A DNA stretch of 64,000 bases from an uncultured Flavobacteriaceae bacterium (GCA_943789305.1 CALSTP010000001.1:1443178-1507177), one strand, 5' to 3'. Positions 51,248-61,303 are shown, counted from the stretch's first letter. The notes: generated by a model not told the origin, from the letters alone. Numbers and translations are program-made.

Positions 51248-51865
51248 CTACAGCGGGAGATAAACAATTTTTTTTGTTTCAAAAAAATCTTCTTCGTAAA
51301 AATCCGATAAAGCAAAGATTCGTGCTTTAGGAAAGTTTTTTAGTTCCTCGGTCAAATCACCTCCCTTTAAATATAAAACACCATTGGGTAAATCGTGCTT
51401 ACTCTTTTTGCTGATATTTTTTTTTATCCAAGGAACAAAGACATCCATTCGAGTTACTGCTCGACTAATAACAAAATCAATAGGTTTTTTAAATTCTTGC
51501 GCTCTTTGGTGCCGAGCCTCTACATTTCTTAAATCTAAAGCTTGACTAATTTCTTGAACCACTTTAATTTTTTTCCCAATGCTATCGATCAAATAAAAAT
51601 CTACTTGAGGAAATAAAATTGCTAATGGAATACCTGGAAATCCTCCACCAGTTCCTACGTCAAGAATTTGACTGCCTGGAGAAAAATTAATCAAACGTGC
51701 AATGCTCAAAGAATGAAGTATATGTCTTTCATATAGCTCGTTAATATCTTTTCGAGAAATCACATTTATTTTTTCGTTCCATTTTCTGTAAAGTGATTCC
51801 AATTGATTAAATTGCTTTTTTTTTCGAGGTGATAAGCTTTGGAAGTAATGTTCTATTATATTCAA
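51248..51865 (-). CDS. rsmG: 16S rRNA (guanine527-N7) methyltransferase
   Basis: ILDVGTGGGFPGIPLAILFP, NVISRKDI; start uncertain (TTG). Confidence 0.92.
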   Translation of the reverse strand: MNIIEHYFQSLSPRKKKQFNQLESLYRKWNEKINVISRKDINELYERHILHSLSIARLINFSPGSQILDVGTGGGFPGIPLAILFPQVDFYLIDSIGKKIKVVQEISQALDLRNVEARHQRAQEFKKPIDFVISRAVTRMDVFVPWIKKNISKKSKHDLPNGVLYLKGGDLTEELKNFPKARIFALSDFYEEDFFETKKIVYLPL

Positions 51866-51927
51866 AATGTAAATTTTTATCAAAAATATAACTAGTAAAG
51901 AAATAAACCACAATTAATTCAACAAGT

Positions 51928-53028
51928 ATGTCTAGAGAGATTAAACCTTTACGATTTTCCCGAAAAGATTCAAAGAAATTTTTTATTACTCTTAACAAAC
52001 GCGTAAACGAACATTTCAAAAAAATAAACGCGCCCAAAACAGGTAACTGGAAACTTTATTCAAAAACAGGGATTATGTTTATCTTATTCATAACCCCTTA
52101 TTTTCTAATTTTATTTACAGATTTTAATGCTTGGATTAAATTAGCACTTGCATTGATAATGGGTATTGGAATTGCTGGTGTAGGAATGAATGTTATGCAC
52201 GATGGAAATCATGGGTCTTTTTCAAAAAATCATTGGGTAAATAAAGTTATGGGGGCTAGTATTTACTTTTTAGCTGGAAATGTCCACAACTGGAAAGTTC
52301 AACACAACATACTCCATCACACCTACACAAATATTCATGGACATGATGAGGATCTTGAGGCTGGACGAATAATTCGTTTTTCAAAACACAGTAAATGGTT
52401 ATCTATCCACAAGTATCAGCATTTGTATTTTGTGTTTATATACGGACTACTAACGATAAATTGGGTGATTAGTACCGACTTTCTTCAGACATACAGATAC
52501 ATAAAACGAAAATTAACTTACAGAAATGCAATCCAACCCATTCGTCAATGGATTATTTTAATTTCTACTAAGTTAATTTATTTTGTGGTTTGGATAGTAA
52601 TTCCAATCTTGTTTTTGGAGATAGTGTGGTGGAAAATTTTAATTGGTTTTTTTCTAATGCATTATGTTGCAGGACTAATATTAAGTCTTGTATTTCAGCT
52701 GGCTCATATCATCGAAGACGCTCAAATGCCCCTACCTGACAAAAAGACCGGTACTATGAAAAATACATGGGCAATTCACCAACTGCTTACTACAGTTAAT
52801 TTTTCAACCAAAAACAAATTTGTGAACTGGTTTACTGGAGGGTTAAATCACCAAATAGAGCATCACATTTTTCCACACATCAGCCACATACATTACACAG
52901 ATATTGCTAAAATTGTTAAAAAAACTGCAAAAGAATTTAATTTACCCTATAACGAGTATAAAACTACCAGAAGTGCCTTATTTTCGCATTTCAAATATCT
53001 AAAACAAATGGGGCTTCAACCTTCATAA
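51928..53028 (+). CDS. Fatty acid desaturase (acyl-CoA desaturase)
   Basis: His boxes HDGNH, HNILHHTYTN, GGLNHQIEHHIFPHISH. Confidence 0.92.
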   Translation: MSREIKPLRFSRKDSKKFFITLNKRVNEHFKKINAPKTGNWKLYSKTGIMFILFITPYFLILFTDFNAWIKLALALIMGIGIAGVGMNVMHDGNHGSFSKNHWVNKVMGASIYFLAGNVHNWKVQHNILHHTYTNIHGHDEDLEAGRIIRFSKHSKWLSIHKYQHLYFVFIYGLLTINWVISTDFLQTYRYIKRKLTYRNAIQPIRQWIILISTKLIYFVVWIVIPILFLEIVWWKILIGFFLMHYVAGLILSLVFQLAHIIEDAQMPLPDKKTGTMKNTWAIHQLLTTVNFSTKNKFVNWFTGGLNHQIEHHIFPHISHIHYTDIAKIVKKTAKEFNLPYNEYKTTRSALFSHFKYLKQMGLQPS

Positions 53029-53040
53029 ACTCGTTATTAA

Positions 53041-54225
53041 ATGGAAGAATTATCAGAAAGAATTAACAGCTTACCTGTTTCAGCAACACTAGCTATGGCT
53101 GCAAAAGCCCGGGAACTTAAAAATAATGGCATTGATGTAATTGGGCTCAGTTTAGGAGAACCTGATTTCAACACTCCTGAATATATTAAAGATTCCGCAA
53201 TAAAAGCAGTAAATGATAATTACAACTCCTATTCACCTGTTGATGGATATGCAGACTTAAAAGATGCTATTTGCACCAAATTTAAACGCGACAACAATCT
53301 AAACTACAAACCTTCGCAGATTGTAGTTTCTACGGGAGCCAAGCAATCAATTGCAAATTTATGTATGGTTTTACTCAATCCTGGAGATGAAGTGTTGCTT
53401 CCCGCACCCTATTGGGTGAGTTATTCTGCAATTGCAACTTTGGCAGAAGCAAAATCTGTCATTATTCCTTCATCAATTGAGACAGATTTCAAAATTACTC
53501 CCAAACAACTGGAAGCAGCTATTACGCCCAAGACAAAACTGATCATGTTCAATTCACCCAACAACCCAAGTGGAACAATTTATACTGAGGCTGAATACAG
53601 AGCATTAGGAAAAATTTTAGAAAAATATCCTGATATTTTTATCCTATCTGATGAAATATACGAACACATCAACTACGGAACACCGCACTTCAGTATTGCT
53701 GCAATTCCAGAATTGTATGACCGTACAATTACTGTAAATGGTGTAGCAAAAGCTTTTGCTATGACGGGTTGGAGAATTGGTTATATTGGAGCTGCCGAAT
53801 GGATTTCAAAGGCTTGCAACAAAATGCAAGGTCAGATAACGAGTGGTGCAAACTGTATAGCACAGCGAGCTACCATAACAGCGCTTTTAGAACCCGTAAG
53901 TAAAATCCAATATATGGTCGATGAGTTTAGTCATCGTAAAAATTTAATTATCGAATTATTATCCCAAATAAAAGGGTTTAAAATGAACCGCCCTGATGGT
54001 GCTTTTTATGTTTTCCCTGATGTTTCTTTTTACTTTGGAAAAACTATTGGTGGGACGACAATAAACAATGCAAGTGACTTTGCACTATTTTTGTTAGAAA
54101 AAGCCCACGTTGCGACCGTAACAGGCGAAGCCTTTGGAAATGAAGATTGTATTCGAATATCCTATGCTGCATCTGAGGCAAATATTAAAGAAGCCGTTGA
54201 ACGTATTTCTAGGGCTTTGTCTTAA
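53041..54225 (+). CDS. Aspartate aminotransferase-type PLP enzyme
   Basis: SLGEPDFNTP, FNSPNNPSGTIY, NGVAKAFAMTGWRIGY. Confidence 0.93.
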   Translation: MEELSERINSLPVSATLAMAAKARELKNNGIDVIGLSLGEPDFNTPEYIKDSAIKAVNDNYNSYSPVDGYADLKDAICTKFKRDNNLNYKPSQIVVSTGAKQSIANLCMVLLNPGDEVLLPAPYWVSYSAIATLAEAKSVIIPSSIETDFKITPKQLEAAITPKTKLIMFNSPNNPSGTIYTEAEYRALGKILEKYPDIFILSDEIYEHINYGTPHFSIAAIPELYDRTITVNGVAKAFAMTGWRIGYIGAAEWISKACNKMQGQITSGANCIAQRATITALLEPVSKIQYMVDEFSHRKNLIIELLSQIKGFKMNRPDGAFYVFPDVSFYFGKTIGGTTINNASDFALFLLEKAHVATVTGEAFGNEDCIRISYAASEANIKEAVERISRALS

Positions 54226-54242
54226 AATGAACAGTTTATATA

Positions 54243-54270
54243 AAAAAAACCGGCTCAAACCGGTTTTTTT
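54243..54270. terminator. Bidirectional terminator
   Basis: AAAAAACCGG-CTCAAA-CCGGTTTTTT. Confidence 0.85.
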
Positions 54271-54298
54271 ATTTTATGAGTTTTCATTAATATTTGAT

Positions 54299-55381
54299 TT
54301 ATCCATTTACGACTTCCTCTTGATGGTTGATTGATTCTTGATGGATTGCTTTAAAAATCTTTAAAATAAATTCTTCTGACAAACCTCGGTCTTTTCCTTC
54401 TAAAATCATTTTACCTAAAATTTCGTTCCATCGTTTATTTTGTAAAACCGCAACATTCTTAGATTTCTTTAACAAACCTATTTCTTCTGCAACTAGCATA
54501 CGTTTTCCCAAAGTATCGAGTATGGTCTGATCAGCAATGTCAATTTGAGTACGAAGATTATTCAAGGCAGTATTATAAGCCTCTTCTTGATCACTTTCTT
54601 TTCGGATTTTGAGATCTTTCATAATTTGAATTAATCTTGTAGGTGTAACTTGTTGAGCAGCATCACTCCAAGCATTATCTGGATCCCAATGTGACTCTAC
54701 CATCAAACCGTCAAAATTTAAATCTAAAGCGGTTTGACAAATATCAAAAATTAAATCTCGTCTCCCAGCGATATGAGAAGGATCACATATCAAAGGAAGA
54801 TCTGTAAATTTATTTTGTGCCTCCACAGCAATCTGCCACTCAGGATTGTTTCGATATTTTGTCTTTTCATAAGACGAAAAACCTCTATGTATCAAACCTA
54901 ATTTTTTGATGTTAGCAGTATACAAACGCTCTACTCCACCAAGCCATAGTGCCAAGTCAGGGTTAACAGGGTTTTTTACCAATACAATTTTATCGGTTCC
55001 TTCAAGGGCGTCTGCAATTTCTTGCATAATAAAGGGGCTCACAGTTGATCGAGCACCAATCCACAAAATATCAATACCGTGTTCGATTGCTAATTTTACA
55101 TGATCTTTATTTGCTACTTCGGTAGCTGTAAGTAAACCGGTTTCCTCTTTGGCTTTTTGTAACCACTTCAACCCAATTGCTCCTACCCCTTCAAACATTC
55201 CTGGTCGGGTTCTTGGTTTCCATATTCCTGCACGAAGAACTGTGACGTCAGAATCTTTTAGCTCATGAGCAATTTTCAACACTTGTTCTTCTGTCTCTGC
55301 ACTACAAGGCCCACCAATTACAAGTGGGTGAGAAAGACCGAAGTCATTAAGCCATTCTCTCATCTGAGATTTATTTTCCAT
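54299..55381 (-). CDS. Bifunctional DAHP synthase/chorismate mutase
   Basis: VIGGPCSAETEEQVL, AGIWKPRTRPGMFEGVG, C-terminal AroQ-like LRTQIDIADQTILDTLGKRM. Confidence 0.93.
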   Translation of the reverse strand: MENKSQMREWLNDFGLSHPLVIGGPCSAETEEQVLKIAHELKDSDVTVLRAGIWKPRTRPGMFEGVGAIGLKWLQKAKEETGLLTATEVANKDHVKLAIEHGIDILWIGARSTVSPFIMQEIADALEGTDKIVLVKNPVNPDLALWLGGVERLYTANIKKLGLIHRGFSSYEKTKYRNNPEWQIAVEAQNKFTDLPLICDPSHIAGRRDLIFDICQTALDLNFDGLMVESHWDPDNAWSDAAQQVTPTRLIQIMKDLKIRKESDQEEAYNTALNNLRTQIDIADQTILDTLGKRMLVAEEIGLLKKSKNVAVLQNKRWNEILGKMILEGKDRGLSEEFILKIFKAIHQESINHQEEVVNG

Positions 55382-55392
55382 TTTATTTTGTT

Positions 55393-56247
55393 TTATTTTT
55401 TATTAATTCCATTTAATATTGATGTTAATTGATTGGTATTTTTCATTTCCTGAAACAAACTTTTATAATCGTCATTTACTAACAATTTTTTAAAGTGTTC
55501 TAAGTTTTTTATGTACGCGTCCAAAATCTCGATCACGTTCTCTTTATTTTGTTCAAAAATGGGAGTCCACATTTCAGGAGAGCTTTTAGCTAAACGAACT
55601 GTTGATTCAAATCCACTTCCAGCGAGGTCAAAGATATTATTCTCATCTTCTTCTTTCTCAAGAACCGTTTTTCCTAACATAAAAGAACTGATGTGTGATA
55701 AATGAGACACATAGGCCATGTGTTTATCGTGTTCTGCGGCTTCCATAAAGCGCAAATACATTCCCATCTCTCTAAAAGTTCGTTTAGCCCAGGTAAGTAA
55801 ATCAGGACGTGTTTTATTAGACTCACATAAAATCTGAGGTTTCCCATTAAACAAATCCCTATGTGCTGCTTGTGGTCCAGAAAACTCATTACCAGCAATG
55901 GGATGCGCAGCTAAAAACTGATCTCTTTTAGAATGGTTCGCTATTAATTCACACAATTGTTCTTTTGTAGACCCAACATCCCAGAGCAAAGCATGGGAGT
56001 GTAACTGATCTAAAAGCTTTGGCAATAATGCTAAGGATTCCTTTACCGGAATACTCAAAATAACTCGATCGGCTTCTGCAACATTGTCTAAAGTACCAAT
56101 GCGATCAATGATACCCAATTCTAGAGCTTGATTAGCGTGTTTTTTATTGGCATCAATTCCAACAACTTCAATTCCTTCAATTATAGTTTTGAGATCCATA
56201 GCCATGGATCCCCCTATCAAACCAATTCCAATGATATAAATCTTCAT
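55393..56247 (-). CDS. tyrA: Prephenate dehydrogenase
   Basis: IGIGLIGGSMAMDL, DVGSTKEQL, AAHPIAGNEFSGPQAA. Confidence 0.93.
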   Translation of the reverse strand: MKIYIIGIGLIGGSMAMDLKTIIEGIEVVGIDANKKHANQALELGIIDRIGTLDNVAEADRVILSIPVKESLALLPKLLDQLHSHALLWDVGSTKEQLCELIANHSKRDQFLAAHPIAGNEFSGPQAAHRDLFNGKPQILCESNKTRPDLLTWAKRTFREMGMYLRFMEAAEHDKHMAYVSHLSHISSFMLGKTVLEKEEDENNIFDLAGSGFESTVRLAKSSPEMWTPIFEQNKENVIEILDAYIKNLEHFKKLLVNDDYKSLFQEMKNTNQLTSILNGINKK

Positions 56248-57398
56248 GGCTCTAATCGATTAATTGCTGTTTCAATATCTTCAAGTTTTACACAAAGTGA
56301 AAACCGAACATACCCCTCTCCCCGAGTACCAAAAATAGTTCCTGGAGCTATAAAAATATTCTGCCTCGTCAGGACATCTTCAATAAAAGATTCTGAGCTC
56401 AAGGAAGAGTCATTAAGTTTAGCCCACAAAAACATTCCAACACTTTTTGAATCAACGGTGGTATTCATAAGAGTTGCCAACTCAATCATAGCTTTTCTTC
56501 GTTCTGCATACACAATATTGAGTTCATCAAACCAATTTGAGTTTAATTGTAAAGCGGCTATTGCTCCTTTTTGAACTCCATAAAACATACCTGAATCCAT
56601 ATTACTTTTCACCTTCAAAACTGCATTGATGTGCTCCGAATTTCCACAAAGCATTCCTACCCTCCAACCTGCAAGGTTATAAGCTTTGCTCAAAGAATTT
56701 AGCTCTAAAGCAACTTCCATAGCTTGGGGTTGGCTTAGTAAACTTCGAGGGGAATCATTTAGGATAAAACTATATGGATTATCATTGATTAATAATATAT
56801 TGTTTTTCTTAGCCCAAATAATTAAACGTGAAAAAGTGTCTAGATTAACTTGAGCCCCAGTAGGCATATTAGGATAATTTAGCCACATTAACTTTACTCG
56901 GCTTAGATCAAGTTGCTCCAGAGATTCAAAATCTGGCTGCCAGTTATTCTTTTCTTTAAGGTCATAAAAAACAGGTTCGGCCTCTAGCAATTTTGTAACA
57001 GAGCTGTAAGTGGGATATCCAGGATTTGGAATTAACACCTGATCTCCTTTATTCAAAAAGGCCATTGATATATGCATAATTCCTTCTTTGGAGCCCATTA
57101 AAGGGAGTATTTCATTGCTTGGGTTTAACGAGACGTTGTAATTATTTTTATAAAATGTTGCTATTTGTTCTCTCAACTCGGGAAGTCCTTGGTAACTTTG
57201 ATACATATGGGCTTTGGGATCTGACAGACTATCCTCCAAAGCTTCAAGCACAGACGGATGAGGTTTTAAGTCAGGACTTCCAACACCCATATTAAGAATC
57301 GGTTTTCCCGCTTTAACCAAAGCAGCAACCTCTCTAAGTTTTTTAGAAAAGTAATATTCCTTCACGCTGCTTAAACGATTTGCTGTTGTTGTGCTCAT
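56244..57398 (-). CDS. PLP-dependent aminotransferase of aromatic operon
   Basis: MGVGSPDLKPHPSV, LNYPNMPTGAQ, NSLSKAYNLAGWRVGM. Confidence 0.9.
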   Translation of the reverse strand: MSTTTANRLSSVKEYYFSKKLREVAALVKAGKPILNMGVGSPDLKPHPSVLEALEDSLSDPKAHMYQSYQGLPELREQIATFYKNNYNVSLNPSNEILPLMGSKEGIMHISMAFLNKGDQVLIPNPGYPTYSSVTKLLEAEPVFYDLKEKNNWQPDFESLEQLDLSRVKLMWLNYPNMPTGAQVNLDTFSRLIIWAKKNNILLINDNPYSFILNDSPRSLLSQPQAMEVALELNSLSKAYNLAGWRVGMLCGNSEHINAVLKVKSNMDSGMFYGVQKGAIAALQLNSNWFDELNIVYAERRKAMIELATLMNTTVDSKSVGMFLWAKLNDSSLSSESFIEDVLTRQNIFIAPGTIFGTRGEGYVRFSLCVKLEDIETAINRLEP

Positions 57399-58222
57399 AT
57401 TTTATTATTCTGATATTCTCCAAGAATTTTATGTTCAGTTGCCATGATTTGAATGATGGACCATGCTTTTTGATAAGTATCAAAAGAATCAAAAGTCACA
57501 TCTACAAAAAAAGCATATTTACCAGGTGTTTCGATTACGGGAAGTGATTGTATTTTGGTAAGGTTGAGTTGACAATCACTCATTACATTGAGCACTGCAG
57601 CAAGGCTACCCCGTTGGTGATCCAATACAAATTTCAATGAGGCTTTATTGATCTTGTTTTGATCAACTAAATCTCCCTTTTGTTGAATAATTACAAAACG
57701 GGTTACATTATTTTTGATGGTTTGAATCGATTCAGAGAAAATCTCCAAATTAAAAATTTCTGCAGCTTTGATACTGGCAACTGCTCCAATTCCAAGAAGT
57801 TGCTCCTCTTGAATCTTACGTGCAATGTCTGCTGTATCTTCAGCCTCAACTAAACGTATGTGTGGATGTTTTGAAAAAAAAGCCTTACACTGGAGTAATG
57901 CCATTGGATGAGAATGAACTTCTTTTAAATCTTCAATAGATTGCCCAACCAATCCCATTAAGTTGTGATGAATACTCAAATACGATTCACCTACTATTTG
58001 TAAGTCATGATGATCCAATAAAGCATAATTGGGTATGATTGATCCAGCAATTGAGTTTTCAATGGCCATTACAGCTTGAGTAGCTCTTCCCGAAACTAAT
58101 TCAACAGCCAACGAATCAAAAGTTAAACACTCCAATACCTTAACGCCAATAGGGAAGTAATTCATTGCCACTTGATAGTGAAAAGAACCTCGTATTCCTT
58201 GTATGGCAATTGTTGATTGCAT
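57395..58222 (-). CDS. pheA: Prephenate dehydratase
   Basis: IAIQGIRGSFHYQVA, MAIENSIAGSI, C-terminal ACT domain. Confidence 0.93.
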   Translation of the reverse strand: MQSTIAIQGIRGSFHYQVAMNYFPIGVKVLECLTFDSLAVELVSGRATQAVMAIENSIAGSIIPNYALLDHHDLQIVGESYLSIHHNLMGLVGQSIEDLKEVHSHPMALLQCKAFFSKHPHIRLVEAEDTADIARKIQEEQLLGIGAVASIKAAEIFNLEIFSESIQTIKNNVTRFVIIQQKGDLVDQNKINKASLKFVLDHQRGSLAAVLNVMSDCQLNLTKIQSLPVIETPGKYAFFVDVTFDSFDTYQKAWSIIQIMATEHKILGEYQNNKI

Positions 58223-58235
58223 TATTATTGTTTGT

Positions 58236-58266
58236 AAAAAAAAAGTCCCGATTAAATCAGGACTTT
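58236..58266 (-). terminator. Attenuator terminator upstream of pheA
   Basis: Minus strand AAAGTCCTGATTTAATCGGGACTTTTTTTTT, 14 nt before pheA ATG. Confidence 0.85.
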
Positions 58267-58298
58267 CGTGGTTATTTATTTTAAAATACTACAATGCC

Positions 58299-58361
58299 CT
58301 ATTTTTTATCCAAAAAATAGAAGTTAAAAAATCGATTGTAATATGTTGTTGTAATATTCAT
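58299..58361 (-). CDS. Phe/Tyr-rich leader peptide MNITTTYYNRFFNFYFLDKK
   Basis: 20-aa ORF, 5 Phe... region with YY, FF and FYF, between promoter and terminator of pheA operon; not in ORF track. Confidence 0.75.
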   Translation of the reverse strand: MNITTTYYNRFFNFYFLDKK

Positions 58362-58378
58362 TTCAGTTTTACTTAGTA

Positions 58379-58409
58379 CAAATGTACATTCCAGATTGAG
58401 AAAAACAAA
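58379..58409 (-). promoter_or_regulatory. Bacteroidota promoter TTTG-N19-TACATTTG
   Basis: Minus strand -33 TTTG and -7 TAnnTTTG with 19-nt spacer, 17 nt upstream of leader ATG. Confidence 0.7.
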
Positions 58410-58492
58410 TTTTTAGAGATTTAATTTAATAGTGGTAAAAAAATATTTAAAAAATTAAATATATATTTATGGATATCATATGAAATACTGTA

Positions 58493-59581
58493 ATGATTAA
58501 AAAACTATTGACTATTGAAAATATAGATGTATACTTTGTTATCGGAATTATTGTTTTCTTCAGTTTATTAGAAACAATTTCAGGCTTTCTAAAAAATTCA
58601 AATCGAAAAAAAGGAGATTGGATTCAAGAAATTTTGAGCTTTGTTATTTTGGGAAATTTGATTAAGCCTTTTATCGTCTTTTTTGTTTTTAGTTTGGGAA
58701 ATATGTTTTTACCAGAATACCGGTTTGTTCTCGGGGATTTATCTTTTAAAGGAATTTTATTAGGTTATCTTTTAGTTGATGATTTACTCCAATATTGGTA
58801 TCACAGAACTGCTCACGAAACCCGATTTTTGTGGAAACTGCATAGGCCACATCATCAAGCTGAAGAAATGGGGTATTTTGTTTCTTACCGAAATGCATTC
58901 ATTTATTACTTACTAATGCCAAACATATGGTGGGTAGCCCTAGTTCTTTTTCTTGGAGGAGCCAAAGCCGTTGCCTTAGGATTAATCTTAAAACAGCTCG
59001 TCATCATTGGCTCACACAGTAGAATCAAATGGGATAAGCCTTTTTATCAATATACTTTACTCCGACCAATTATTAAAATCCTAGAACGCATAATTATAAC
59101 TCCTACATTTCATCATTCTCATCATGGAACCTCAAAATTAGAAGCGTCTAGCGATCCCAATGGAAATTTTGGAAACATGTTCAGTATCTGGGATCAGCTG
59201 TTTGGAACAGCTACCTTTCATTCAACTTATCCCACTACTTATGGTTTACAACAAAAAACAGAGGATTCATGGTCAGCATCTTACTTTTATCCTTTGATTA
59301 AATCTAAAGACAAAAAAAGTGAATTAAGTGCTGGTTATAAAAAACTCAATACCTCAAGTTTAAATGCACTAACAGTTCCCTTGACTAAGAGAGAAAATTA
59401 CTTATGGTGCGCCTGTGGAATGAGTAAAACACAACCTTTTTGTGATGGGTCTCACCATGGATCAAAATTTACACCTTTAAAATTCTCAGTAAAAAGGACT
59501 GGTAATGTAAAACTATGTAATTGTAAAAAGAGTAATCGAACTCCTTTTTGCGATGATACACACATTAAGCTAAAAAAATAA
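58493..59581 (+). CDS. Sterol desaturase/fatty acid hydroxylase with C-terminal tandem CDGSH Fe-S motifs
   Basis: HRTAHETRFLWKLHRPHHQ, FHHSHHGTSK; then CACGMSKTQPFCDGSH and CNCKKSNRTPFCDDTH. Confidence 0.85.
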   Translation: MIKKLLTIENIDVYFVIGIIVFFSLLETISGFLKNSNRKKGDWIQEILSFVILGNLIKPFIVFFVFSLGNMFLPEYRFVLGDLSFKGILLGYLLVDDLLQYWYHRTAHETRFLWKLHRPHHQAEEMGYFVSYRNAFIYYLLMPNIWWVALVLFLGGAKAVALGLILKQLVIIGSHSRIKWDKPFYQYTLLRPIIKILERIIITPTFHHSHHGTSKLEASSDPNGNFGNMFSIWDQLFGTATFHSTYPTTYGLQQKTEDSWSASYFYPLIKSKDKKSELSAGYKKLNTSSLNALTVPLTKRENYLWCACGMSKTQPFCDGSHHGSKFTPLKFSVKRTGNVKLCNCKKSNRTPFCDDTHIKLKK

Positions 59582-59586
59582 AGCCT

Positions 59587-60312
59587 TTGAATAAAAAAAA
59601 TAAAAAAGCACTTATTATTGGTGCAACCTCTGGAATTGGAAAAGCTCTTGCTCGTGAATTAGTCAAAAATGGATACACTGTTGGAATAACGGGTAGAAGA
59701 AAAAATCTTCTGTTAAAAATTCAAAAAGAAAGTCCTGAACTTATTCAAATTGAGTCTTTTGACAGCACACAACCTAATGCCTTAAAACATGTTGAATCCT
59801 TAGCTAATAAAATAGGTGCTATTAACTTGTTAATCATTAGCGCAGGAGTTGGGCACATGAACTTTAATCTTGATTATGCAAAAGAAAACGAAACTAATCA
59901 ACTGAATGTAATCGCATTTTCGCAAATGGTTAATTGGGGAATTCATTATTTTGAAAATCAAGGGCGTGGCCATTTGGTAAATTTATCCTCCATAGCTTCA
60001 CTGAGGGGTGGAAGAGCAGCACCTGCATACAATGCCTCAAAAGCCTATCAATCGAATTATTTTGAAGGGATAGCCCAAAGAGTCACGCGAAGTAAACTCC
60101 CCATTTTCACTACCGATGTAAAACCTGGATTTGTAAAAACTGCCATGGCAAAGGGACCAAAAATGTTTTGGGTAGCCTCAAAAGAAAAAGCTGCTCGTCA
60201 AATATTCAAAAGTATTCAAAAGAAAAAAAGAATTGTTTACATTACTAGAAGGTGGCGAATAATTGCTTGGATTCTAAAAGGAATTCCTTGGCTAATTTAT
60301 AAACGAATGTAA
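59587..60312 (+). CDS. SDR family oxidoreductase
   Basis: IIGATSGIGKALARELV, NLSSIASLRGGRAAPAYNASKAYQ; TTG start. Confidence 0.92.
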   Translation: MNKKNKKALIIGATSGIGKALARELVKNGYTVGITGRRKNLLLKIQKESPELIQIESFDSTQPNALKHVESLANKIGAINLLIISAGVGHMNFNLDYAKENETNQLNVIAFSQMVNWGIHYFENQGRGHLVNLSSIASLRGGRAAPAYNASKAYQSNYFEGIAQRVTRSKLPIFTTDVKPGFVKTAMAKGPKMFWVASKEKAARQIFKSIQKKKRIVYITRRWRIIAWILKGIPWLIYKRM

Positions 60313-60400
60313 TCCCCTACAAAGCGAATCGTTCAAAGATGTCTTTAGCAAGATCAATCTTTTATTAATTTTTTCTGCTTTATCTTTATAAAAAAAACAA

Positions 60401-61294
60401 TTGGCATTAGTCCTCGATAAAATCAAAAAAAAATATGGAAGCCTAGAAGCACTTCAGGGAATTTCCATGGAATTAAAAACTGGTGAAGTTATAGGTTTAC
60501 TAGGTCCTAATGGAGCTGGAAAATCTACATTAATGAAAATTATAACAGGTGAAATTGATCATTGGGAGGGAACAATTAGTTACAATGGAAAAGATTTTAG
60601 GAAGTCTTCGAAAAGTATACAGCAAATTACGGGGTATCTTCCAGAAAATAATCCACTGTATGAAGATTTGTTTGTTTTAGAATATCTTCAATATACTGCA
60701 TCCCTGTATAAAATTAAAAAGGCTTCTTTAGATTTTGTCTTGAATCAAGTGGGACTGATTGCTCATAAAAGGCAAAAAATTGGAACCCTATCAAAAGGAT
60801 ATCAACAAAGGGTTGGACTTGCAGCAGCACTTTTACATGACCCTGAAATATTGATTTTAGATGAGCCAACAACGGGTTTAGATCCGAATCAAATGGTCAG
60901 CATCCGAAAACTGATACGAACACTTGGTAAAGATAAAATTGTAATTCTTTCAAGTCACATACTTTCTGAAGTAGAGTCTGTTTGTGATCGAGTGGCTATA
61001 ATAAAAGAAGGGAAACTTGTAGCTAATAAAAATTTAGAAGAACTTCGAAAAGGTCAACAGCAAATTATTCAAGTTGAGTTTGACTATCGAGTAGAGACCG
61101 AAGCCCTGTCGAAAATACCAAATGTAAGTAAAGTTGTCAATACCTTTGATTTTAGATATGAAATATTTCTGGACACTCAGGAAGATATGCGAACTCAAGT
61201 ATTTGATTTTGCACATGATAACAAACTCAAGATTTTAGCTTTACAACTTAAAAACGAAAATTTGGAACAGTTGTTTACCAAATTGACAACCTAA
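60401..61294 (+). CDS. gldA: GldA-like ABC transporter ATP-binding protein
   Basis: GPNGAGKSTLMKIITGEI, LSKGYQQRVGLAAALLHDPEILILDEPTTGLDP; TTG start. Confidence 0.82.
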   Translation: MALVLDKIKKKYGSLEALQGISMELKTGEVIGLLGPNGAGKSTLMKIITGEIDHWEGTISYNGKDFRKSSKSIQQITGYLPENNPLYEDLFVLEYLQYTASLYKIKKASLDFVLNQVGLIAHKRQKIGTLSKGYQQRVGLAAALLHDPEILILDEPTTGLDPNQMVSIRKLIRTLGKDKIVILSSHILSEVESVCDRVAIIKEGKLVANKNLEELRKGQQQIIQVEFDYRVETEALSKIPNVSKVVNTFDFRYEIFLDTQEDMRTQVFDFAHDNKLKILALQLKNENLEQLFTKLTT

Positions 61295-61303
61295 TTTTTT
61301 TCT

